A stretch of 64,000 nt of DNA. Source: Stenotrophomonas maltophilia. GTDB lineage: Bacteria; Pseudomonadota; Gammaproteobacteria; Xanthomonadales; Xanthomonadaceae. Under the pieces are notes generated by a model that was given only the letters and a program-made list of their open reading frames with translations, made no database searches and had not been told where the DNA came from. The stretch is taken from the NCBI RefSeq assembly GCF_001676385.1, contig NZ_LYVJ01000001.1, positions 372,001 through 436,000 on the forward strand, written 5' to 3'. Each line of letters begins with the position of its first letter. Position 1 is the first letter of the stretch. Of the stretch, positions 18,004 to 25,014 are shown piece after piece. The translations under genes were made by a program, and so were the position numbers.

Positions 18004-18032
18004 ATCATACCTGCGTGTTCACCTTTGTGGAA
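18004..18032 (-). promoter_or_regulatory. Promoter of the Ala2-Glu2-Ala1-Glu1 tRNA unit
   Basis: On the minus strand TTCCAC (18027-18032) and TATGAT (18004-18009) are 17 bases apart and placed correctly for tRNA-Ala copy 2. An A-rich stretch just upstream (GAACGAAAAAAG) could act as an UP element. A GC-rich discriminator follows. Confidence 0.6.
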
Positions 18033-18124
18033 GCCTTTTCGAGGCTTTTTTCGTTCCGGTTCAACCGAAGCCGCAAGGGCAGGGAGCCGCAACGCCACAT
18101 CCAGAACGCCGGTGGGCGGTGAAC

Positions 18125-18151
18125 AAAAAAGACCCGGTTATCGGCCGGGTC
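18125..18151 (-). terminator. Terminator of the Ala3-Glu3 tRNA unit
   Basis: On the minus strand GACCCGG, loop CCGATAA, CCGGGTC is followed by TTTTTT. It separates the third tRNA pair from the other two. Confidence 0.85.
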
Positions 18152-18169
18152 CTCATTGTTCGTGATGAG

Positions 18170-18245
18170 TGGCGTCCCCACGGGGATTCGAACCCCGGTC
18201 GCCACCGTGAAAGGGTGATGTCCTAGGCCTCTAGACGATGGGGAC
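18170..18245 (-). tRNA. tRNA-Glu (anticodon TTC), copy 3
   Basis: The sequence matches copies 1 and 2. It lies 383 bases from copy 2 because a terminator and a promoter are inserted between the units. Confidence 0.95.
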
Positions 18246-18292
18246 GCACTCAAAATTTATTGTGACCTTTCGACGGCCTAATGCCGAAAGAT

Positions 18293-18368
18293 TGGTGGAG
18301 CCAAGCGGGATCGAACCGCTGACCTCCTGCATGCCATGCAGGCGCTCTCCCAGCTGAGCTATGGCCCC
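18293..18368 (-). tRNA. tRNA-Ala (anticodon GGC), copy 3
   Basis: The sequence matches copies 1 and 2. It is the first gene of its own transcript, followed by tRNA-Glu copy 3. Confidence 0.95.
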
Positions 18369-18386
18369 ACGTCGCTGAGGAGCGAA

Positions 18387-18415
18387 ATAATAGCCTCGGC
18401 TCAGAGGGTTGGCAA
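18387..18415 (-). promoter_or_regulatory. Promoter of the Ala3-Glu3 tRNA unit
   Basis: On the minus strand TTGCCA (18410-18415) and TATTAT (18387-18392) are 17 bases apart, a good sigma-70 promoter, about 18 bases before tRNA-Ala copy 3. In the rest of the gap up to 18796 I see only this and the start region of the next gene. Confidence 0.75.
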
Positions 18416-18796
18416 GCATTTGTTGCACTTTTCTTCATGCGTAGCGGGTGCGCACTGCGGGCTGCCCGCAAGGACAAGCTGCCGTCCACCCGTGCCGCCC
18501 GGGACCTGGATCGGATGGGGCCCACGCCGGGGCCGGAGGTGCCGGCAGGACGCGAAAGCACGGCATGCATGCACTGCGGTTCCATCCTCCGTTGAGTGAT
18601 CGACAGGCAACGGAACGCCGCGCGCGGGGAGGTCGTGCTCGCCGGTGTGGCGAAGGCACGTCGGCGGCAGGCCTGATTTGGAGGCTGCCTATTCAGCGTA
18701 CTTTGCAACTTTCTTCATAGCCGCGCCGTTGCAGCTGTTCCTACCCTTCGCCTGAACCGGCCATTCGGTGGCCCGCAACGAACCGTGGAGGTGTCT

Positions 18797-19864
18797 GTGG
18801 AAGGATTCAGGAACGAAGGATTCGTCGAGGTCGCGGTGGTCGAGTACCCCGGAGGTGACCCGTCGGCCGCCTCGGTGCTGGCCGAGATGGCCCATGTCGC
18901 CAATCGCCTGGCCCAGCAGCAGCGTCGGCCCTTCAAGCGGGTCCTGGTGACCCGCTGGATCGTGCCGGCCAGCCAGACCGGCGTACATCGTATTGCCGGT
19001 GCCGAGATGCTTGACGCCGCCATTCCGGCGGTGATCGCTGTACCTGGCCAGATCAGTGCCGGCGCCTGCCTGCGGGCCGACGAGGTCCTGCTGGATTGGC
19101 TGCGGGCGCATTATGACGGTGGCAGCCTGCTGGCGGCCGCCGGTGATGGGGTCAGCGTGCTGGCACGCGCCGGGCTGCTCGCCGGACGCACCGTCAGCGG
19201 GCCGGACCTGGCGCGTCATCCTGGCCTGCAGGCTCAAGCGGCGAGCTGGGTACCGAGCGAACGGTCGCTGGTTGATGATGGCGACCTGCTGACGGTGGGG
19301 GGAGCGCAGGCCTGGCGTTTCCTGGGCCTGCGCCTGTTGTACAGGCTGCACGGCCAAGGTGTCGCCAGCGCTGTCGCGCAGCAGCTGGCAATCACCGTGC
19401 CGGCAACCATCCAGCAGGATCTGGAGCGCTTCAGCGCCAACTTCGCGCATGGTGATCGAGACGTTCTGAAGGCGCAGCGCTGGTTGCATACCACCGCTGC
19501 GCGGGGGGCCACCCTCGCAGCGATCTGTGAGATCTCAGGGCTGGAGCCCCGCACATTACAGCGGCGCTTTCTCAAGGCAACCGGTCTGCGGCCGATCGAG
19601 TACTGCCAGCGATTGCGCATCGCCAAGGCGCAGACCCTGCTGCAACAAGGGGCGGGCATCGACGAGGTGGCCTGGGGCGTCGGCTATGCCGACCAGAGCG
19701 CATTCCGACGCCTGTTTCTCCGCATCGTCGGCATGACACCGGCCAACTATCGCCGTCATGTCAGCAACAAGCGCCGTGAACGCCCACTGATGCCGTCGGT
19801 TGCGGGTAGCCTGCGAGGGCTGCAGTCACCGCCAGCGATGCAGCTGGGGCGGAGCGCAGCTTGA
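18797..19864 (+). CDS. GlxA-like AraC-family transcriptional regulator
   Basis: About 355 residues. The N-terminal 200 form a DJ-1/PfpI-like amidase fold (VEVAVVEYPGG..., then AIPAVIAVPGQIS), and the C-terminal 100 form an AraC helix-turn-helix pair (TLAAICEISGLEPRTLQRRFL and GIDEVAWGVGYADQSAFRRLF). This two-part layout is that of GlxA/ArgR-type activators of amine or amino-acid use. The ligand and targets are unknown. The start is taken as GTG 18797, because GGAGG lies 5 bases upstream. GTGs at 18785 and 18791 are alternatives. The terminal residues beyond 335 are low-complexity. Confidence 0.85.
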   Translation: MEGFRNEGFVEVAVVEYPGGDPSAASVLAEMAHVANRLAQQQRRPFKRVLVTRWIVPASQTGVHRIAGAEMLDAAIPAVIAVPGQISAGACLRADEVLLDWLRAHYDGGSLLAAAGDGVSVLARAGLLAGRTVSGPDLARHPGLQAQAASWVPSERSLVDDGDLLTVGGAQAWRFLGLRLLYRLHGQGVASAVAQQLAITVPATIQQDLERFSANFAHGDRDVLKAQRWLHTTAARGATLAAICEISGLEPRTLQRRFLKATGLRPIEYCQRLRIAKAQTLLQQGAGIDEVAWGVGYADQSAFRRLFLRIVGMTPANYRRHVSNKRRERPLMPSVAGSLRGLQSPPAMQLGRSAA

Positions 19865-19885
19865 AGCCCGCCTTTCGCCGGGCTT
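19864..19885 (+). terminator. Hairpin after the GlxA-like regulator
   Basis: AAGCCCG and CGGGCTT can pair around a short loop and overlap the last base of the stop codon. No T-run follows, so efficiency is doubtful. Confidence 0.4.
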
Positions 19886-19942
19886 GCAACCCGGACGTGA
19901 CGCTTTGACCATGCAGCCCGTGGATGATGAGCAGGTGGGCTG

Positions 19943-20746
19943 ATGTCGAGCATTGGACCGGTGCCTATGCCGGTGGTGTTGATTCTTGCATGTGTGTTGC
20001 TGGCCATGACGGTTGCCCGGGTGTGGCCCCGCAGCACGGACGGTGCGCCATTGCCTTCGCCGGCAGGCAGGGTTCTGGACATGCTGCTGGTCGGGCTGCT
20101 GTGTGGGCGCATCAGCTTTGTCGCGTGGAACATTGCGCTGTATCGCGACGCCCCATGGAGCATTCTGCAGATTGCGGATGGGGGCTATTACCTCGGGGTG
20201 GTGTTGGTTGCAGGCATGGCATGGGGGCTGTGGCGGTTGCGCCATTCGCGTGCCATGCGCGCCCCGGTTCTGGCAGGCGCCCTGACCGGCATCCTCTCAT
20301 GGGCAGGCGGCAGTCTGTGGCTGTCGGCATGGCAGGAACGGCAGATGCCGTTGCCGACGCTGCAGGTGGCCGATCTACAAGGGGACAGGGTGACGCTGCA
20401 GGCGTTTCGCGGCCGGCCGTTGGTCTTGAACCTGTGGGCCACCTGGTGCGGGCCGTGCCGCCGTGAAATGCCGGTCCTGGCAGCCGCGCAGCGGGCCCAT
20501 CCGGATGTGCAGGTCGTGTTCCTCAACCAGGGCGAAACGAAGGAGGAGATCCAGCGCTTCCTTGCGCGCGAGCGGCTGATGCCCGGCAACATGTTGCTGG
20601 ACGTCGACGCTGTCGCATCAACGACACTGGGCGTGCAGGCCTACCCCTCGACGCTCTTCTTCGATGCGGAAGGACGCCTGCGCGAGCTGCACCTGGGCGA
20701 ACTGACCGCAGCCGGTCTTGAACACAAACTGCGCCAGCTGCGGTAG
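19943..20746 (+). CDS. TlpA-like thioredoxin with an N-terminal Lgt-like membrane domain
   Basis: The protein has 267 residues. The N-terminal 130 hold about four membrane helices with a pattern reminiscent of prolipoprotein diacylglyceryl transferase (GRISFVAWNIALYRDAPWSIL, then DGGYYLGVVLVAGMAWG). The C-terminal part is a periplasmic thioredoxin fold with WCGPC (Cys169, Cys172), FLNQGE and the cis-Pro loop AYPSTLFF. It would reduce periplasmic disulfides, as TlpA/ResA do. The Lgt-like part lacks evidence for enzyme activity. dsbG follows 30 bases downstream, so this is probably a thiol-redox operon. Confidence 0.85.
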   Translation: MSSIGPVPMPVVLILACVLLAMTVARVWPRSTDGAPLPSPAGRVLDMLLVGLLCGRISFVAWNIALYRDAPWSILQIADGGYYLGVVLVAGMAWGLWRLRHSRAMRAPVLAGALTGILSWAGGSLWLSAWQERQMPLPTLQVADLQGDRVTLQAFRGRPLVLNLWATWCGPCRREMPVLAAAQRAHPDVQVVFLNQGETKEEIQRFLARERLMPGNMLLDVDAVASTTLGVQAYPSTLFFDAEGRLRELHLGELTAAGLEHKLRQLR

Positions 20747-20776
20747 CCTGCGCGGGCATCTCACTACGGAGTTCCC

Positions 20777-21619
20777 ATGTTGTCGACTTCCCTGCGCACC
20801 GCCCCTGCGGTGCTGTTGCTGCCGGTCATGCTGGCACTGGCCGCCTGCAGCCAGGCACAGACACCGCCGGGCAAGGCGGCTGCGGCGCCGGCGGCCACTG
20901 CTGCCGCGTCCACTGCCAAGGGCGACCGTCCTGCGGTGTTGAAGGGCATCGAAAAGCACGGCTTCGAGGTTGTCGCCGAGTTCGACGCCCCCGGTGGCCT
21001 GCGTGGCTTCGCCGGTGTGGTCGGTGGCCAGCAACCGGCGGCGGCCTATGTCACTGCTGATGGCAAGCACGTGCTGGTTGGCAGCCTGTTCGACGCCGAG
21101 GGCAACGACGTGGCCGCTGAAGCAGTCGAAAAGCTGGTGGCCGCGCCGATGTCGGCCAAGATGTGGAGCAAGCTGGAGGCCAGCGCCTGGGTGCGTGATG
21201 GCAGGGCCGATGCGCCGCGCGTCGTATACACCTTCAGTGATGCCAACTGCCCGTACTGCCACAAGTTCTGGGAAGCGGCCCGTCCGTGGGTCGATGCCGG
21301 CAAGGTGCAGCTGCGTCACATCATGGTTGGTGTGATCCGTGAGGACAGCCCGGCCAAGGCGGCGGCCATTCTCGCCGCACGCGATCCCAGTGCGGCGCTG
21401 CTGCAGAACGAACATGAGTTCGATCGGGGCGGCATCAAGGCGCTGCCGAGCATCAGCCGCGAGATCGCCGGCAAGCTCGATGCCAACCAGGTGTTGATGA
21501 TCGAGATGGGTTTCCAGGGCACGCCAGGCATCCTGTTCCAGGACGCACAGGGCCAGGTGCAGCGTCGCGCCGGTCTACCGCAGGGCGCCGACCTGCAGAC
21601 GGTACTGGGCCCGCGCTGA
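20777..21619 (+). CDS. dsbG: Thiol:disulfide interchange protein DsbG-like
   Basis: DsbG is a periplasmic disulfide isomerase or sulfenic-acid reductase. The protein has 280 residues. A signal with lipobox LAAC predicts a lipoprotein, followed by an Ala-rich linker. The dimerisation domain (AVLKGIEKHGFEVVAEFDAPGGLRGF without gaps in the family pattern) leads to a thioredoxin fold with CPYC (Cys158, Cys161) and the cis-Pro GTPGILF. The CPYC motif and the GGLRGFAG region point to DsbG over DsbC. The lipid anchor is unusual for soluble DsbG, but similar in other xanthomonads as far as I recall. Confidence 0.88.
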   Translation: MLSTSLRTAPAVLLLPVMLALAACSQAQTPPGKAAAAPAATAAASTAKGDRPAVLKGIEKHGFEVVAEFDAPGGLRGFAGVVGGQQPAAAYVTADGKHVLVGSLFDAEGNDVAAEAVEKLVAAPMSAKMWSKLEASAWVRDGRADAPRVVYTFSDANCPYCHKFWEAARPWVDAGKVQLRHIMVGVIREDSPAKAAAILAARDPSAALLQNEHEFDRGGIKALPSISREIAGKLDANQVLMIEMGFQGTPGILFQDAQGQVQRRAGLPQGADLQTVLGPR

Positions 21620-21642
21620 TCCCTGCCCAGGCGTGACAGTGG

Positions 21643-21680
21643 AGCAACAGGCCCGCATGGCAGCATGCGGGCCTGTTGCT
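21643..21680 (+). terminator. Strong hairpin terminator after dsbG
   Basis: A perfect 17-bp stem (AGCAACAGGCCCGCATG and its complement) has a 4-base loop and lies 23 bases after the dsbG stop. It may work in both directions. Confidence 0.75.
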
Positions 21681-21764
21681 TCCTGCCGCCGATGCGATGC
21701 TGTGGCCTGCGCAGCACTTGTTCATCGTCACGTCTGAATAGTGACTGACATCAAGCACCGCGCA

Positions 21765-21778
21765 TTGATCCCGATCAA
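21765..21778. promoter_or_regulatory. FNR/Anr-type box upstream of the porin-antiporter-decarboxylase operon
   Basis: TTGATCCCGATCAA is an exact match to the FNR consensus TTGAT-N4-ATCAA. A GGATTAG element at 21796-21802 could serve as -10, with a start near 21810-21813. That would place the box at about -41, the position for direct activation. This leaves a 5' leader of about 320 bases before the porin ATG at 22133, in which I see no convincing gene or riboswitch. This box and leader account for the gene-free stretch 21681-22132. Confidence 0.55.
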
Positions 21779-22132
21779 GGCCAAAAACGACAGGCGGATT
21801 AGCCTGTGACGCATGGAATACAGCGTCAAACGGCCATCGGTGCTGGGCTCGCCATGTCGTGATCGGCTGCGGCCGGCGCAGCCATTCACGACAATCTCAC
21901 TTCCTGCTTGTTACCCAGACTGCGGCGGTTGCCACCGCCTTGGCCGCTCGGCCCTGATGCAATGGGCATCGAAGCGGGCAGGGCAGTGTCATCATCCCGT
22001 TGCCTGCGGCATGCAGGCTCCAGCGGGGCATCGACGCAGTACCGGCATTTCCAGCAACGGCGGCGTGGGACCTGGGCGGCGCGTGCGCGCGTTCCGCAGG
22101 GGCGCTGCGAGTGTTTGGCCAGGGAGGACGCA

Positions 22133-23566
22133 ATGCGCTTGGCGGTACTGAGTCTGGCCAGCCTGATCGCCATCGCGATCACGCCAGCGTATGCGCAGCA
22201 GAGTGGCCAGGAGGATGCGCAGGCCCTGCGCCGCGAGATTGCCGCCATGCGCCAGGCGCTGGAGGGCATGCAGCAGCGCCTTGAACGCCTCGAGCAGCGT
22301 GAGGGTGCGGCGGCTGCCGCAGTCACTCAGGCCCCCGCATCGATGCCAACGGTCACCGGCCCAACCGATCTGCTGCATCCCACCCAGGTGCCCGGCGTGG
22401 CGCAGCCGGTGCTGCCGCAGCGCGAATCCGTGGCTGATCCTTCCACGGCGGCGTCGCGTCCCGACAATGCGGCGGGGCCGACCGATCCCGACCTGAAGGG
22501 TTTCTTCGCCATTCCCGGCACCGACACGGTGATCCGCATTGGCGGCTATGCCAAGCTCGATGCGATCGCCGACTCGCGCGCGGCCGGTGACGAGGACCAG
22601 TTCATTCCCTCGTCGATTCCGGTGGGCGGCAGCCATCGCGACGTGTCCAACTTCAATATCCATGCCAAGCAGACCCGCTTCAGCTTCGAGGCGCGGCGCC
22701 CGACCTCGCATGGCAACCTGCGCTTCTACCTAGAGAACGACTTCTTCGGCAGCAGTGACGGGTACGAATTCCGCCTGCGTCATGCCTACGGCCAGCTCGG
22801 CAACACTTACGCCGGTTATGGCTATTCCAGTTTCATGGATCCGGACAGCCTGCCCGATACCCTGGATTTCGCTGGGCCGGGTGGGGCCGGTTACCTGCTG
22901 GTGGCCGGCATCCACCACAGCTTCACGATCGGCAAAGGCAATACGCTGACGCTTGCCGCTGAAGACCCCGACACCGAGCTTGCCGGCGCCAGTGATACGC
23001 GGGCGGCGGCGAACCGCTTCCCCGATGTGACGTTGACCGCGCGCATGGAGCGCGACTGGGGCCATCTGCAGCTGGGTGCGGTGGCGCGCAGCCTGGCCTA
23101 CGACGGCGAGGACGAGCGCGACCGGCGCATGGCCGGCGGGCTGCAGCTCAGTGGCTCGGCGTCGGTGGGCGAGCGCGACCTGCTGCTGTTCGGTGCACTG
23201 GGGGGGCGCGGCCTCAGCCGCTATACCGCCGACCTGACCGGCTCCGGGCTGGACGCGGTGGTTGGCGCCGACGGGCGCCTCGATGCGTTGGATCTGCACG
23301 GTGGTTTCGTCGGTTACACCCATTACTGGTCCGGGCTGTGGCGCTCGAACCTGATCTTCGGCCAGCTGACCCTTGAACGTAATGCCGCACTGGCGGCTGA
23401 CGCCTTCCGGCAGAGCCGATACGGCGTGTTCAACTTGATCTGGAGCCCGGCGCCCTCGTGGACGATGGGCATGGAACTGCTGTACGGCCGCCTCGAACAG
23501 CAGGGTGGAGCGCGCGGCGACACGGTCCGGGTACAGGGCAGCCTGCAATACAACTTCATCAAATAG
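22133..23566 (+). CDS. DcaP-family outer-membrane porin
   Basis: The 477-residue protein has a signal peptide (MRLAVLSLASLIAIAITPAYA), then a short coiled coil (about 25-57, ALRREIAAMRQALEGMQQRLE) and a Pro-rich linker. A beta barrel starts at GFFAIPGTDTVIRIGGYAKLDA and ends YNFIK with alternating residues. The N-terminal coiled coil plus the FxIPGT start is the DcaP trimeric porin pattern, used for organic acids and small charged solutes. AGGGAGG lies 5 bases before the ATG. The antiporter gene follows 75 bases later without a terminator, so it probably opens an operon for uptake of basic amino acids or release of their amines. Confidence 0.85.
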   Translation: MRLAVLSLASLIAIAITPAYAQQSGQEDAQALRREIAAMRQALEGMQQRLERLEQREGAAAAAVTQAPASMPTVTGPTDLLHPTQVPGVAQPVLPQRESVADPSTAASRPDNAAGPTDPDLKGFFAIPGTDTVIRIGGYAKLDAIADSRAAGDEDQFIPSSIPVGGSHRDVSNFNIHAKQTRFSFEARRPTSHGNLRFYLENDFFGSSDGYEFRLRHAYGQLGNTYAGYGYSSFMDPDSLPDTLDFAGPGGAGYLLVAGIHHSFTIGKGNTLTLAAEDPDTELAGASDTRAAANRFPDVTLTARMERDWGHLQLGAVARSLAYDGEDERDRRMAGGLQLSGSASVGERDLLLFGALGGRGLSRYTADLTGSGLDAVVGADGRLDALDLHGGFVGYTHYWSGLWRSNLIFGQLTLERNAALAADAFRQSRYGVFNLIWSPAPSWTMGMELLYGRLEQQGGARGDTVRVQGSLQYNFIK

Positions 23567-23641
23567 CGCCAGCGGTGGTTCGCCAGCGCAAGCCATTCCA
23601 CGTCCGGCTGTGCCGGGCTCGTGCCAGTACAGGAGAGTGCC

Positions 23642-24994
23642 ATGGCAGAAGCAAAGAAAATCGGGGTGGTCGGAGCCACCTTCCTCGTCGCCGGCAACAT
23701 GATGGGCTCCGGAGTGTTCCTGCTGCCCTCGAGCCTGGCCAAGATCGGCACCGCTTCGATCTGGGGATGGCTGGTCACCACTGCGGGCGCACTGTTGCTG
23801 GCCTTCGTATTCGCCAAGCTGGGCAAGCTGGCGCCGAAGGCGGGCGGCCCCTACGCCTACGCGCGGGACTGGTTCGGGCCCTACATGGGCTTCCAGACCA
23901 ACACCATCTACTGGTTCGCGAACTGGATCGGCAACGTTGCCATTCCGATTGCGGCGGTGGGCTACTTCAGCTACTTCTTCCCGATCCTGTCCGAGCCGCT
24001 GGTGCGTTGCATCGCGGTGCTGGTACTGGTGTGGGCACTGAGCTTCGCCAATGTGATCGGCCCGGCCTTCGTCAGCCGCGTGCAGACAGTCACCACCAGC
24101 TTCGCGCTGGTGCCGATCCTGGGCATCGCCATCTTCGGATGGTTCTTCTTCGATGCCGACATCTTCAAGGGCGCCTACAACGTGTCCGGCGAGTCGAACT
24201 TCGGCGCGATCTCCAGCGCCGCGGCACTGACCCTATGGGCCTTCATCGGTGTCGAATCGGCCTCGGTGACTGCTGGCGTGGTGGAAAACCCGGAGAAGAA
24301 CGTGGCCCGCGCCACGCTGGCGGGGGTGTTCCTGGCCGCCATCGCCTACATTGCCAGCTCCTCGGTGATCATGGGCATGGTACCGAACGCGGAGCTGCAG
24401 GTTTCCGACGCGCCGTTCGCGCTGGCTGCAGCCAAGGCCGTTGGTGGCTGGGGCGGTGCGCTGGTCAGCCTGTGTGCCTTCATCGGTGCCGCCGGCTCGC
24501 TCGGTGGCTGGATCCTGCTGACCGCGCAGAGCGCCAAGGCCGCCTCCGATGATGGCCTGTTCCCGAGCATCTTCAGCAAGACCAACAAGGATGACGTGCC
24601 GGTCAAGGGCGTGCTGATCGTGGCCGTGCTGATGACCCTGGCGGTGCTGGTCACCTCCACCTCGGAAACCGCGTCGGCGCAGTTCGATGTGATCACCTCG
24701 GCGGCCGTGGTGCTGACCCTGCTGCCCTACATCTACTCGTGCGTGGCCTGCTACTTCGTGGTCGAGCGTTCCCACACCATGCTCCACACCGGTGCGTTCT
24801 GGACCCTGACCAGCCTGACCGTCGTGTACTGCCTGTGGGCGATCTACGGCTCGTCGGGAACCATCGTGCAGTACGCCTTCCTGTTCGTGCTGTTCATCAC
24901 CGTGTTCTATCCCTTCTTCAGCGAGGAGCGCCGCCAGCAGCGGCAGCGCGCCCGTGAGGCGTCGGCCATCGGCACCGGTGCCCAGCGTTCCTGA
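23642..24994 (+). CDS. Amino-acid/amine antiporter of the AdiC/CadB/PotE type
   Basis: The 450-residue protein belongs to the APC superfamily, with about 12 membrane helices. The first helix carries the substrate-binding GNMMGSGVFLLP motif, and helix 6 reads LTLWAFIGVESASV. Both are features of the AdiC/PotE branch, which swaps external arginine, lysine or ornithine for the decarboxylated amine inside the cell. CAGGAGAG precedes the ATG. The decarboxylase gene follows 20 bases downstream, so the pair forms a proton-consuming cycle. Which amino acid is exchanged cannot be settled from sequence; AdiC (arginine/agmatine) and CadB (lysine/cadaverine) are the main options. Confidence 0.88.
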   Translation: MAEAKKIGVVGATFLVAGNMMGSGVFLLPSSLAKIGTASIWGWLVTTAGALLLAFVFAKLGKLAPKAGGPYAYARDWFGPYMGFQTNTIYWFANWIGNVAIPIAAVGYFSYFFPILSEPLVRCIAVLVLVWALSFANVIGPAFVSRVQTVTTSFALVPILGIAIFGWFFFDADIFKGAYNVSGESNFGAISSAAALTLWAFIGVESASVTAGVVENPEKNVARATLAGVFLAAIAYIASSSVIMGMVPNAELQVSDAPFALAAAKAVGGWGGALVSLCAFIGAAGSLGGWILLTAQSAKAASDDGLFPSIFSKTNKDDVPVKGVLIVAVLMTLAVLVTSTSETASAQFDVITSAAVVLTLLPYIYSCVACYFVVERSHTMLHTGAFWTLTSLTVVYCLWAIYGSSGTIVQYAFLFVLFITVFYPFFSEERRQQRQRAREASAIGTGAQRS

Positions 24995-25014
24995 TCCAGA
25001 CAAGGAGAAACAAC

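Noticed and set aside
18030..18052. Plus-strand hairpin with a T-run inside the tRNA cluster
   Set aside because: It resembles an intrinsic terminator on the plus strand, but no plus-strand gene precedes it. The A-rich complement is better explained as part of the tRNA promoter.
17544..18368. CRISPR-like regular repeats
   Set aside because: The repeats are tRNA genes with cloverleaf structure and encoded CCA.
21813..22151. 112-codon frame in the leader of the porin operon
   Set aside because: It has no ribosome site, an irregular composition, and overlaps the porin signal peptide.
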